Below, one piece after another: positions 33,794-42,091 of a DNA stretch of 64,000 nt. The position numbers were made by a program, and so were the translations under genes. How positions within the stretch are numbered: the first letter of the stretch is position 1; each line of letters starts with the position of its first letter. The notes under the pieces are model-generated. The model had not been told where the DNA came from. It made no database searches and saw only the letters and a list, made by a program, of their open reading frames with translations. This DNA comes from Eggerthella timonensis (GTDB lineage Bacteria; Actinomycetota; Coriobacteriia; Coriobacteriales; Eggerthellaceae): contig NZ_FXXA01000002.1 of the NCBI RefSeq assembly GCF_900184265.1, forward strand, positions 1,908,539 to 1,972,538. The letters are read 5' to 3'.

Positions 33794-33964
33794 AATCTGG
33801 CACGAATTTCGAGGTAGGGGAATGTTATCCAGGGAGAACATGGGGGATTGTTCGATGCGATAGATCCCGACCTGGGGAAACGCTTTGCAGGTTGCGCGAA
33901 GGGGGTCCGAAAGGGCGCCTGAATCCTTGTTGGGATTCGCCTACCTCGAAATTTGTGCCAGATT
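33794..33964. repeat. Long inverted repeat, 25-bp arms with nested hairpin
   Basis: Arms 33794-33818 and 33940-33964 match at 24 of 25 positions with 121 bases between. A GAATCC/GGATTC hairpin (33921-33938) ends one base before the right arm. It fills most of the gap between the ABC permease and the UvrA-like gene. Confidence 0.8.
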
Positions 33965-34125
33965 TCCGCGTCCCGCCCTGCAGGCGACACCCCGTGCTCC
34001 GCCCTCCTCGTCCCGTCCCGCCCTCCGCGCTCGGCCCTTGCCCGCCGCTCCGCGCCCGTGCGCCTCGCCCGTGCTTCGGGTACAATGGCGATCTCTCTCA
34101 ACGCCGTCGGTAGAAAGGACGCCCT

Positions 34126-36591
34126 ATGCCGAGCATCGCCATACGGAACGCGCACGAGGGGAACCTCAAGGGCGTCTCGCTCGACATCCCGAAGGGTAAG
34201 CTCGCGGTGTTCACGGGGCTGTCGGGGTCGGGCAAGTCGACGCTCGTCATCGACGTGCTGTTCAACGAGTGCCAGCGCCAGTACCTCGAGGCGCTCGGGC
34301 TCGAGGGCATCCGCAAGCCCCAGGTCGACCGCATCGCAGGCGCGTCCCCCGCCATCCTCGTCTCGCAGACCGACGCCAACCGCAACCCGCGCTCCACGGT
34401 GGGCACCATGACCGACGTGTACACCGACCTGCGCATGGTGTTCGAGAAGCTGCACGTGCGCACGTGCCCGCATTGCGGCGCGACCATCGGCTCGGACGCG
34501 TGCGAGGAGGAGACCGAGAAGCGGGGGAGCGACTTCTTCGTGTACATGCGCTGCAGCGCGTGCGGCCGGCGGATGCCCAAGCTCACGCGCACGCAGTTCT
34601 CGTTCAACACGAAGGAGGGCGCGTGCCCCGCGTGCGAGGGGCTGGGCACGACGCTCGCCATCGACCTGGCGGCGGTGCTCGACGAGGCCCGTTCGCTCGA
34701 GGACGGCGCGGTGGACTTTTGGACGGGCCGCTACCGGGACTACCTGATCGAGACGCTGCACGCGGCGTGCCGGCGCTACGGCCTGGACGTGCCTGCGGGC
34801 GTGCCGGTGGAGCGGTTCGACGCGCTGCAACGGGAGATCCTGCTCAACGGCACGGCCAGCCCGGCGCTCGTCGAGGCGCGCCCGCGCATCGCCCCTCCGA
34901 AGACGACGGCGGAAGGGAAGTTCGAGGGCGTCCTGCCGCTCTTGTGGCGACGCTACGCCGAGCGCGAGGGCGCTTCGAAGAGCCTCGAGCGTTACTTCAC
35001 GGCCGAAACGTGCGCGTCGTGCGGCGGCGAGCGCCTGGGCGAACTCGGGCGCGCGGCCACGGTGGACGGCACGCGGCTGCCGGAGCTGGCCGTCGCGTCG
35101 CTCGAGCGCATCCTCGCGTGGGCGCGCGCCCTCGACGCGTCGCTCGCGCCGACGCGCCGCGCGCTCGTGGCCGATTACCTGCGCGACGTGCAGACGAAGC
35201 TCTCGCGCTACCTGCAGGTGGGGCTCGGCTACCTCACGCTCGACCGCCAGACCATCACGTTGTCGGGCGGCGAGCTGCAGCGCATGCGCCTGGCCAGCGT
35301 GCTCGACTCGGAGCTGTCCGGCGTGATCTACATCCTCGACGAGCCTACCCAGGGCCTCCACCCGCGCGACACCGAGGGCCTCGTGGCGGTGCTGAAGAAG
35401 CTGCGCGACCTGGGCAACACGGTGCTCGTCATCGAGCACGACCCCGACGTCATGCGCGCGGCCGACGTCATCGTCGACATGGGGCCCGGCTCGGGCGCGC
35501 ACGGCGGGCGCATCGTCGCCTCCGGCACGCTCGCCCAGATCGCCGCCGAGCCCGCGTCGGCCACGGGGCGCTACCTCAACGCGCCGCCCGCGCCCGAAAA
35601 GGCGTTCCGTCCCGCCGGCCGCACCGCCGTGGACGTGCGCGGCGCGCGCCTGCACAACCTCAAGGGCATCGACGTGCGCATCCCCGCCGGCTGCCTGACC
35701 GCCGTCACGGGCCCGTCGGGCTCGGGCAAGTCCACGCTCGCCTTCGAGCTCATCGCGCGCGGCGACGGCGCGTCCGCGGGCGGCGAGGTGCGCGGCTGCG
35801 CCGCGTTCGACCAGGTGGTGGACGTGGGACAAGCGCCCCTCGTGAAGATGAAGCGCTCGAACGTGGCCACGTACGCGGGCGTGGCGGCCGACATCCGCAC
35901 GCTGTTCGCCGCCACCGAGGGCGCGGCGCGCGCCGGGTTCGCGCCGAAGCATTTCTCGTTCAACGCGCCGGGCGGCCGCTGCGAACGCTGCGAGGGCTTG
36001 GGCACGGTGACCAGCAACATGCTGTTCTTCACCGACGTCGAGGCCGTCTGCCCGGCGTGCGGCGGACGGCGGTTCTCCGACGAGGTGCTGGCCGTCTCCT
36101 ATGCGGGGAAGTCCATCGACGAGGTCATGCGCCTGTCGGTGGAAGAGGCCGCGGCGTTCTTCGGCGCACAGGCCGACGGCGCGGCGGGACGGCGGCTCGT
36201 GCGCACGCTCGGCCTGCTGGAGGACGTGGGGCTGGGCTACCTCATGCTGGGCCAGACGCTCACGACGCTGTCGGGCGGCGAGGCTCAGCGCCTCAAGCTG
36301 GCGAAGGAGCTGATCGGGGGCAAGGGCCGCACGAACCTCTACCTGCTGGATGAGCCCACGACGGGTCTGCACCCGCAGGATGTGGACCATTTCCTGGCGC
36401 TCGTGGACCGTCTCGTGGACGCGGGCAACACCGTCGTGGCAGTAGAGCACAACCCGCAGGTGATCAACCGCGCGGACTGGGTGATCGACCTGGGTCCCGA
36501 CGGCGGCGACGCGGGCGGCGAAGTCGTGTTCGCCGGCACGCCCGCCGACCTGCGCGCCTCGGGCCGCGGCGCGACGGCTGCGTACCTGTAA
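34126..36591 (+). CDS. UvrA-like ABC ATPase (UvrA2 / drug-resistance branch)
   Basis: 821 residues, against about 940 for canonical UvrA. Two ATPase halves: Walker A G-L-S-G-S-G-K-S-T near 31 and G-P-S-G-S-G-K-S-T near 529; signatures T-L-S-G-G-E-L-Q-R and T-L-S-G-G-E-A-Q-R; Walker B I-L-D-E-P-T-Q-G-L-H and L-L-D-E-P-T-T-G-L-H. Zinc Cys pairs are kept (C-P-H-C-G, C-S-A-C-G, C-P-A-C-E-G-L-G, C-E-R-C-E-G-L-G). The N-terminal UvrB-binding region is shortened, as in UvrA2/DrrC proteins tied to DNA-intercalator tolerance. No uvrB adjoins it. Confidence 0.92.
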   Translation: MPSIAIRNAHEGNLKGVSLDIPKGKLAVFTGLSGSGKSTLVIDVLFNECQRQYLEALGLEGIRKPQVDRIAGASPAILVSQTDANRNPRSTVGTMTDVYTDLRMVFEKLHVRTCPHCGATIGSDACEEETEKRGSDFFVYMRCSACGRRMPKLTRTQFSFNTKEGACPACEGLGTTLAIDLAAVLDEARSLEDGAVDFWTGRYRDYLIETLHAACRRYGLDVPAGVPVERFDALQREILLNGTASPALVEARPRIAPPKTTAEGKFEGVLPLLWRRYAEREGASKSLERYFTAETCASCGGERLGELGRAATVDGTRLPELAVASLERILAWARALDASLAPTRRALVADYLRDVQTKLSRYLQVGLGYLTLDRQTITLSGGELQRMRLASVLDSELSGVIYILDEPTQGLHPRDTEGLVAVLKKLRDLGNTVLVIEHDPDVMRAADVIVDMGPGSGAHGGRIVASGTLAQIAAEPASATGRYLNAPPAPEKAFRPAGRTAVDVRGARLHNLKGIDVRIPAGCLTAVTGPSGSGKSTLAFELIARGDGASAGGEVRGCAAFDQVVDVGQAPLVKMKRSNVATYAGVAADIRTLFAATEGAARAGFAPKHFSFNAPGGRCERCEGLGTVTSNMLFFTDVEAVCPACGGRRFSDEVLAVSYAGKSIDEVMRLSVEEAAAFFGAQADGAAGRRLVRTLGLLEDVGLGYLMLGQTLTTLSGGEAQRLKLAKELIGGKGRTNLYLLDEPTTGLHPQDVDHFLALVDRLVDAGNTVVAVEHNPQVINRADWVIDLGPDGGDAGGEVVFAGTPADLRASGRGATAAYL

Positions 36592-36608
36592 CGGGAGGGG
36601 ATGATGGA

Positions 36609-36935
36609 ATGAAGACGAAAGACGAGGTGTTGGCGTACTGCCTGGACATGCCCGGCACCTACGCCGACCAGCCGTTTCGCGACAAGAACTGGACGGTGGC
36701 GCGCCATTGCGGCAGCGCCAAGGTGTTCGCGTGGGTGTTCGAGCGCGACGGGTGCGTGTGGGTGAACGCGAAGTGCGACCCCGAATGGCGCGACGCGCTG
36801 CGGCAGCGGTTCGCCTCCGTGGTGCCGGCGTACCATCTGAACAAGACCCATTGGAACTCGATCATCCTCGACGGCACGGTTCCCGACGAGGACGTGCGCA
36901 GCATGCTGCTGGAAAGCTACGAGCTCACGCGCTAG
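36609..36935 (+). CDS. MmcQ/YjbR family protein
   Basis: 108 residues. Family marks: start K-T-K-D-E-V-L-A-Y-C-L-D-M-P-G-T-Y, then R-D-K-N-W-T-V, V-F-A-W-V-F-E, V-N-A-K-C-D-P-E and the C-terminal Y-H-L-N-K-T-H-W-N-S-I. These small DNA-binding-like proteins have a CyaY-type fold and no settled function. It follows the UvrA2 gene by 17 bases, so probably the same operon. It overlaps the convergent permease by 4 bases. Confidence 0.93.
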   Translation: MKTKDEVLAYCLDMPGTYADQPFRDKNWTVARHCGSAKVFAWVFERDGCVWVNAKCDPEWRDALRQRFASVVPAYHLNKTHWNSIILDGTVPDEDVRSMLLESYELTR

Positions 36936-37861
36936 GCGGGATGCTCCGCGGCTTCCTCCGCAGGCTCGGCCCGCGCCTTCATGTGGGGAAGCTGCGAGAT
37001 GGCGATGCCGGCGAGGATGGCGACGATGCCGACGGCCTGGAGCGCCTCCACCGGCTCGCCGATGACGAGCGCGGACAGGGCGATGCCGCAGGGAAGCTCG
37101 GAGGACGCCATGATGGCCGAGAGTCCCGGCGTCAGGCGCGGCGTGGCGATGCCGAACAGCACCACGGGGACGAACAGGGCGCACAGCCCCAGGACCAGGC
37201 CGAACTTCCAGATGCCGTCCTGCAGCGCGCCGCTGGCGAAGTAGTCGGGGCACAGCGCGAAGCCGAGCGCGCACGCGCCCAGGCACACGACGAGCCCGCG
37301 CTGGATGGGCGGCAGGCCGCGCCCGACGCGGCTCGAGAAGAACATGAAGAAGGTGCAGCTCGCGGCCGAGAGCAGCCCGCACGCCACGCCGACGGGATCG
37401 AGCGCCCCCACGTCGCTCGAGAACGCCCTGCTGGCCAATAGCGTCCCTCCCAGGATGACGGCGACGGCGACGACCTCGGCCGCGCGCGGGCGGCGGCGCA
37501 CGACGACCAGCTGGAGGACGATGCTCATCCACGTGAACTGGAACAGCAGCGTGATGGCCACCGACACTGGCAGCAGGGTGAGCGCGTAGTTGTAGAGCAC
37601 GGTTCCGATGCACGTGTTCAGCCCGAGGGCCAGAAGGGCGAGCACCTGTTTCGGCGAGAGCGGAACGAGGCGCCTGCCGCGCGAGCGTTGCACGAGCAGC
37701 GCCGCCGCGAACAGCAGCGTGGCGAACAGCGCCTGGCTTGCCACCGTCTGGGTCCAGGTGAAGCCGGCGGCGTAGGTGATCTTGACCGTGGTGGCTTGAG
37801 CGCCGTAGCTGGCGCCGGCGAGGAAGACGATCCCGGAGTATTTCAAGGTGTCCTTCTGCAT
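36932..37861 (-). CDS. DMT/EamA-type permease
   Basis: 309 residues, ten TM helices in two EamA repeats: first with G-A-S-Y-G-A-Q-A-T-T-V-K near residue 16, second with A-A-S-C-T-F-F-M-F-F-S-S-R and I-M-A-S-S-E-L-P-C-G near 250. The tail is Glu/Ala-rich and cytoplasmic. A metabolite exporter of unknown substrate, unrelated in detail to the permease at 15740 (no polar insert). It stands alone. Confidence 0.9.
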   Translation of the reverse strand: MQKDTLKYSGIVFLAGASYGAQATTVKITYAAGFTWTQTVASQALFATLLFAAALLVQRSRGRRLVPLSPKQVLALLALGLNTCIGTVLYNYALTLLPVSVAITLLFQFTWMSIVLQLVVVRRRPRAAEVVAVAVILGGTLLASRAFSSDVGALDPVGVACGLLSAASCTFFMFFSSRVGRGLPPIQRGLVVCLGACALGFALCPDYFASGALQDGIWKFGLVLGLCALFVPVVLFGIATPRLTPGLSAIMASSELPCGIALSALVIGEPVEALQAVGIVAILAGIAISQLPHMKARAEPAEEAAEHPA

Positions 37862-38350
37862 GGGGCCATTCTAGCGCATGGCGGGGCCGATCGGGCGCGG
37901 GGCGCGCACCCTGCGCCGCCGGCGGACGAGGGCGGCTGCGGAGGCATCGCGGATTTTCGGCGATTTCGCGTCGATATGGCTATCCTCGTGCGGCTATAAA
38001 GCGAGCATGCGTCCGTGTGACCAGGGGGTTCTCGCGAGCAGGCGGCGAAGGCTCCGTCCAGCGGTTTCAAAACCCTCGCATATCGGCGCGATCTTGCCAG
38101 GTTCTGCCAAGCTCGTCCGCCCGGGCGGCGAGCGGCGCCGTCGAGCGGTGGGCCGCCCGGCCGTCCTATGTCCGCGCCCCGGTCCTCGCATCGGTTCGCT
38201 CATGGGGTAGGTAACTTATATATCACCTGATGAATGCACGTATTCTCTCGCTGAAACTCCACGGTCTGTTCGCTTGCGCGCCTCGCGATAGTGTGCGAAC
38301 ATGCGTTCTCGTACAAAACTGGAGCACGGGTGCGGAAGGCGGCGAGGCGC
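37862..38350. other. Divergent promoter region of the DMT permease and dinB
   Basis: 490 bases. TTTATAGCC-like minus-strand sequence near 37995 and an AT-rich patch (38211-38230) are the only low-GC spots. A LexA box lies at 38297-38308. No gene is seen. Confidence 0.5.
38297..38308. promoter_or_regulatory. LexA (SOS) box of the Y-family polymerase
   Basis: GAACATGCGTTC is a perfect GAAC-N4-GTTC, the core of the Gram-positive/actinobacterial LexA site, with CG on the left flank. It is 43 bases before the chosen dinB start. Confidence 0.8.
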
Positions 38351-39700
38351 ATGGCGGCAGCAAGCGAGCGGGGCGAGAGAGGCGTCCCCGAGACGTTCGG
38401 CGGGCGCACGATCGGCTCGCCGGAGGGCGTCGACGAGCACCGCGTGATCTTTCATTCGGACATGAACGCGTTCTACGCGAGCGTCGAGCAGGCCGAGCGC
38501 CCGGAGCTGCGCGGCGTGCCGCTCGTGGTGGGCGGTCACGAGGAGCTGCGCCACGGCATCGTGCTGGCGAAGAGCGCGCTCGCGAAGGCGGCGGGCGTCA
38601 AGACGGGCGAGGCGCTGTGGGAGGCGCGCGCGAAGTGCCCGGGGCTCGTGGTGGTGCCGCCGCGCTACGAGGTGTACCAGGCGTACTCGGCCATGGCGCG
38701 CCGCATCTACTACCAGTACACCGACCTCGTGGAGCCCTTCGGCCTCGACGAGGCGTGGCTCGACCTCACGGGCTCCCTCGCGCTGGCCGGCGGCGACGCG
38801 GCGCGCCTGGCCTGCGAGATCAGCGGACGCGTGAAAGCGGAGCTGGGCTGCACGGTGTCCGTCGGCGTGTCGTGGAACAAGATATTCGCGAAGTTCGGCA
38901 GCGACTACAAGAAGCCCGACGCGGTCACGTTCGTCACGCCGGAGAACTACCGTCGCCTGGTGTGGGGCGCCCCGGTGAGCGAGCTTCTGTACGTCGGCGC
39001 CGCCACGCGCGCCAAGCTGCACTCGTCGGGCATCGACCGCATCGGCGACTTGGCGTGCGCCTCGCCCGAGCTGCTGCGCCGCCGCCTGGGCAAGGTCGGC
39101 CTCGTGCTGCGCGCGTTCGCGCGCGGCGAGGACGCGACGCCCGTGAAGCCTTACGACGCGGCGAGAAACGAGGTGGACCGCACGGTGAAGAGCTTCGGCA
39201 ACGGCTTGACCGCGCCGCACGACATCGCGAGCGCGTCCGATGCGAAGGCGCTCATCTACCTGCTGTCCGAGTCGGTGGCGCAGCGGTTGCGGGAGGCGCG
39301 CTTTCGCGCGTCCACGGTGTCCATCGGCGTGCGCAGCGCGGAGGATTTGGCCAGCTACTCGCGCCAGACGACGCTCTCCCGCGCCACGAACGTGACCGGC
39401 ACCGTTGCGCGCACGGCCTGGGACCTGCTCGCGGCCAACGAGCCGCTCGACGAATCGCGGCCCCTGCGCGGGCTGCACGTGCGCGCGTCGAACCTCGAGC
39501 CGATGGACGCGCCCCAGCAGCTCGAGCTGCCCTTCGACGCGCGCCGCCGCGTGCTGGAGGACCTCGACGAGACGATCGACGGCCTGCGCCGCCGCTTCGG
39601 CAACACCTGCATCCAGCGCGGCGCCGAGCTGCTGGACGAGAGCCTGCTCGATCTCGACGTCAAGAAGGACAACGTCGTGCATCCCGTGGGGTATTTCTAG
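38351..39700 (+). CDS. dinB: DNA polymerase IV-like Y-family polymerase
   Basis: 449 residues from the ATG at 38351; an earlier in-frame GTG (38291) would put the LexA box inside the gene. The palm has I-F-H-S-D-M-N-A-F-Y-A-S-V-E (catalytic Asp and steric gate) and G-L-D-E-A-W-L-D-L-T with the catalytic D-E pair; here D-E-A replaces the usual S-I-D-E-x. V-S-V-G-V-S-W-N-K and the little finger follow. The short Q-Q-L-E-L-P-F near 397 resembles a beta-clamp motif. It carries out translesion synthesis and is expected to be SOS-induced. Confidence 0.92.
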   Translation: MAAASERGERGVPETFGGRTIGSPEGVDEHRVIFHSDMNAFYASVEQAERPELRGVPLVVGGHEELRHGIVLAKSALAKAAGVKTGEALWEARAKCPGLVVVPPRYEVYQAYSAMARRIYYQYTDLVEPFGLDEAWLDLTGSLALAGGDAARLACEISGRVKAELGCTVSVGVSWNKIFAKFGSDYKKPDAVTFVTPENYRRLVWGAPVSELLYVGAATRAKLHSSGIDRIGDLACASPELLRRRLGKVGLVLRAFARGEDATPVKPYDAARNEVDRTVKSFGNGLTAPHDIASASDAKALIYLLSESVAQRLREARFRASTVSIGVRSAEDLASYSRQTTLSRATNVTGTVARTAWDLLAANEPLDESRPLRGLHVRASNLEPMDAPQQLELPFDARRRVLEDLDETIDGLRRRFGNTCIQRGAELLDESLLDLDVKKDNVVHPVGYF

Positions 39701-39850
39701 GGCGAGGGCTCGCGAGGACGTCGTCCTGCGCGGAGGCCGTGCCCTGCCTGACGTCCTGGGCGAGCGAAGCGAGCCTGCGGCCTCCGTTCGAAACGGCGGC
39801 ATGCCCCCCTCGACGTCGTCCTGCGACGGGCCAGCGCGGGCGCAAAAGAG

Positions 39851-39976
39851 GAGCCCTGACGATTTTTCGAGGACTCGTCGGCATCGAACGGGCGAGCCGT
39901 TTTCGTCCACCAGGCGTTTTTGCGGGCGGCAGGGGGGTCGTGCGACGGTTTTTCGGTCGGGAGATTGTCAGGGCTC
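39851..39976. repeat. Inverted repeat, 13-bp arms with nested hairpin
   Basis: Arms 39851-39863 and 39964-39976 match at 12 of 13 positions with 100 bases between. A CGAC/GTCG hairpin (about 39943-39960) lies just before the right arm, as in the longer elements. Confidence 0.5.
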
Positions 39977-40065
39977 TCGATGTGCGCCCAATGGAGCCGG
40001 GCGCCGACGAGGCGTGGGGTGAAGAGCGCGAATCGAGAAGACGAGGAAGATGGGGGCGAACGGGC

Positions 40066-40374
40066 ATGGTGCGGGGGATCGCGGCGCGGCGGAAGCGGTA
40101 CGTGGAGGTGGAGGCGACGTTCCTCGAGGACGGGCGCATCCTTCCGCGCGCCGTGGTGTGGCACGACGGGCGGCGGTTCCCCGTGCGCGCCATCCTGGGC
40201 GTGCGACGGTGCGCGTCGCTCAAGGTGGGCGGTTCGGGCGTGCGCTACGACGTGCTGGTGGGCCATGCGCACACGTTTCTGTTCCACGAGGACCCGCGCT
40301 GGTTCGTCGAGGAGATCGTTCCCGAGCCCGCCGACCCGCCTCCCGACGACGCCAGCGGCGCCTGGGGCGCGTGA
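40066..40374 (+). CDS. Small Y-family-polymerase-associated protein
   Basis: 102 residues from the ATG at 40066; the upstream frame is not protein-like. Shares the block K-R-Y-V-E-V, V-V-W-H-D-G-R-R-F-P-V, G-G-S-G-V-R-Y-D-V and D-P-R-W-F-V-E-E-I with the paralogue at 10761-11024. The C-terminal 15 residues are Pro/Asp-rich. It is 365 bases after dinB with an inverted repeat between, so it may not be in the same transcript. Function unknown. Confidence 0.75.
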   Translation: MVRGIAARRKRYVEVEATFLEDGRILPRAVVWHDGRRFPVRAILGVRRCASLKVGGSGVRYDVLVGHAHTFLFHEDPRWFVEEIVPEPADPPPDDASGAWGA

Positions 40375-40378
40375 CGGT

Positions 40379-40675
40379 TTAGCGCACCAGCACCTCGACA
40401 TCGGGAAATTCCCGTCCCTCGAGTGCTTTGATCTGGTACGTCGTCTGGAGGCGCAGCCAGAAGTCGGGCGTGGTACCCAGCGCTTTGCCGATGAGGCAGG
40501 CCATTTCGGGCGTGATGGCGCGTTTTCCGTGAACGATGTCGGAGACGGCCGATTGCGGCTTCCCGATGGCTTTGGCAAGGCGGTACTGCGATATGCCCAA
40601 TGGGTCGAGGAACTCTTCTTTGAGTATTTCTCCCGGAGTGGAAATGCACCCGTCAGTGGTAGTCAACGAACTCAA
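40379..40675 (-). CDS. higA: HigA-type antitoxin
   Basis: 98 residues from a TTG at 40675 that overlaps the toxin remnant by 23 bases; no ATG is available. XRE domain with the HigA marks P-G-E-I-L-K-E-E-F-L, G-I-S-Q-Y-R-L-A-K-A-I-G, I-V-H-G-K-R-A-I-T and F-W-L-R-L-Q. It normally neutralises HigB and represses the operon. With the toxin frame broken it may remain only as a repressor. Confidence 0.9.
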   Translation of the reverse strand: MSSLTTTDGCISTPGEILKEEFLDPLGISQYRLAKAIGKPQSAVSDIVHGKRAITPEMACLIGKALGTTPDFWLRLQTTYQIKALEGREFPDVEVLVR

Positions 40676-40947
40676 CTCCTTCGATCCCGTACTCGGTCCA
40701 GGTGAAGCGCAGTCGCCACTGCCGATTCACCCTGATGCTGTACCGGCCGGCTCGATCGCCCTCGAGGCGTTCGAGCCTGTTGCTCGGGGGAATCCGCAAA
40801 TCGTTGAGGGAGCCTGACGCCTCGGCGGCGTCGAGCATCTGGAGCTTTACGGAAAAGCGCTTTGCGAAGCTCGGGCGGCACGCGTCGGGGCTTGAACCTC
40901 TCGCAATCGATCCAAAACGATTCGATGTCGCGTTCCTTGAATCTCAT
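40653..40947 (-). pseudogene. higB: Frameshifted higB toxin
   Basis: The start (R-F-K-E-R-D-I-E-S-F-W, P-P-E-L-R-K-A-L-F-R-K) is in one frame. The rest (M-L-D-A-A-E-A-S-G-S-L-N-D-L-R-I-P-P to G-V-E-F-V-D-Y-H) is in another. Removing one base from the three-T run at 40845-40847 (plus strand) restores a full HigB/RelE-family protein of about 97 residues, K-L-Q-M-L-D at the joint. The promoter, ribosome site (TAGGAG) and antitoxin are intact, so the mutation looks recent, or is a sequencing error. Confidence 0.85.
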
Positions 40948-40962
40948 AAGTGGCTCCTACAC

Positions 40963-41005
40963 TTCTGTAAAACAGAATGCTACTGCAAAACGGATGTAAC
41001 GACAA
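40963..41005 (-). promoter_or_regulatory. Promoter and operator of higBA
   Basis: Minus-strand TTGTCG (41000-41005) and TAGCAT (40977-40982) with a 17-bp spacer. TTCTGTAAAACAGAA (40963-40977), a dyad with 6-bp arms, overlaps the -10/start region, where HigA-type repressors bind. Confidence 0.65.
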
Positions 41006-41204
41006 GGGGAGACGGAACGAATAGGGTAAAAATGGAAGTATATCATGTTTGAACTGGTGTTTTGTCTGCTGGGTCTTACAGGTAACCGATGCTGATCCAG
41101 CGTGTTTCTAGCATGCCTGCTCAAAGGCCCCATTAGTATCCGCCCTCGGTCGGGTAGAATGGGGACGTTTCAGAACGGCCCGGAAGAAGAAGGAAGGAGC
41201 GCCT

Positions 41205-41648
41205 GTGCATATCGAAACGCCTGCCGAGCGGACGCCCGAGCTGGTGGCGGCTCTGACCGACGTGTGGGAGCGGTCGGTGCGCGCCACGCACGACTTCCTC
41301 TCCGAAGACGACGTCGCAGAACTGCGCCCCGAGGTGGGCCCGGCCATCGAAGGCGTCGCCGCGCTGGCGGTGGCGTACGCCGACGGCGCGCCGTGCGGGT
41401 TCGCGGGCGTGCAGGACGGCAAGCTGGAGATGCTGTTCGTGGCCCCGGAGGCGCGCGGGCGCGGGGCGGGGCGCGCGCTCTTGGCGCACGCCGTCGAATG
41501 CGAGGGTGCGACGACGCTCGACGTGAACGAGCAGAACCCGCAGGCGCTCGGCTTCTACGAGCATGCCGGCTTCCGCGTGGAGGGCCGCTCGCCCCTCGAC
41601 GCCGCCGGTCGGCCGTTTCCGCTGCTGCATATGCGCCTCGGCGCCTGA
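41205..41648 (+). CDS. GNAT-family N-acetyltransferase
   Basis: 147 residues from a GTG with AAGGAAGGAGC. GNAT core: M-L-F-V-A-P-E-A-R-G-R-G-A-G-R-A-L near 75-92 (acetyl-CoA loop), L-D-V-N-E-Q-N-P-Q-A-L-G-F-Y-E-H-A-G-F near 105-123. The N-terminus E-R-S-V-R-A-T-H-D-F-L is typical of the YjaB-like branch. Substrate unknown. Confidence 0.93.
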   Translation: MHIETPAERTPELVAALTDVWERSVRATHDFLSEDDVAELRPEVGPAIEGVAALAVAYADGAPCGFAGVQDGKLEMLFVAPEARGRGAGRALLAHAVECEGATTLDVNEQNPQALGFYEHAGFRVEGRSPLDAAGRPFPLLHMRLGA

Positions 41649-41649
41649 A

Positions 41650-41721
41650 TGAGACGGAGGGACGGGGTAATTGTCTCATTTTGCCCGCAAAATGAGACAA
41701 TTACCCCGTCCCTCCGTCTCA
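41650..41721. repeat. Perfect 33-bp-arm palindrome, REP-like
   Basis: Arms 41650-41682 and 41689-41721 are exact complements around a 6-nt loop. Each arm itself begins TGAGAC and holds GTCTCA, so it can also fold alone. It fills the gap between the GNAT and TfoX-like genes. The style resembles REP palindromes moved by RAYT transposases (inference). Confidence 0.9.
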
Positions 41722-41744
41722 CCCCGTCCGATGAAAGGATCCGC

Positions 41745-42086
41745 ATGACTACGAGTAAAGAGTACCTCGCTTACGTCCTCGACCTGCTGGCAGAGGTACC
41801 GGGCGTGTCCCATCGCGCCATGATGGGCGAGTACCTGCTGTACGCCGACGGCAAGCTGTTCGGCGGCATCTACGACGAGCGTCTGCTCGTGAAGGACGTG
41901 CCGACGGCGCGCAGCCTACTGTGCGTCGAGGCGATCCCCTACGAGGGCGCCAAGCCCATGCTGCTCGTGGACGGCGAGAACCCGGGCGAGATCGCGCGTC
42001 TCGTGGAGGCCATGCTGCCCGAGCTGCCCGCCCCGAAGCCCCGCAAACGCGCGGCCTCCGCGGCTGCGAAGACGAAGGGCCGGTGA
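41745..42086 (+). CDS. TfoX N-terminal-domain protein
   Basis: 113 residues from the ATG at 41745 with GAAAGGA. TfoX_N marks: Y-V-L-D-L-L-A-E-V-P-G-V-S-H-R-A-M-M-G-E-Y-L, G-G-I-Y-D-E-R-L-L-V-K and A-K-P-M-L-L-V-D. It ends in a Lys/Arg/Ala tail. Only the N-terminal domain is present, so a competence role is not implied. The stop overlaps a possible GTG of the next gene. Confidence 0.88.
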   Translation: MTTSKEYLAYVLDLLAEVPGVSHRAMMGEYLLYADGKLFGGIYDERLLVKDVPTARSLLCVEAIPYEGAKPMLLVDGENPGEIARLVEAMLPELPAPKPRKRAASAAAKTKGR

Positions 42087-42091
42087 TCCTC

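Noticed and set aside
33277-36450. Very long open frame on the minus strand
   Set aside because: Lies opposite the UvrA-like gene; Arg/His/Ala-rich low-complexity translation typical of GC-rich antisense frames.
34126-36591. Canonical excision-repair UvrA
   Set aside because: About 120 residues shorter, with a reduced UvrB-binding region and no uvrB nearby; fits UvrA2 better.
38291-38350. Upstream GTG start for dinB
   Set aside because: It would place the LexA box within the coding sequence and adds 20 residues not typical of the family.
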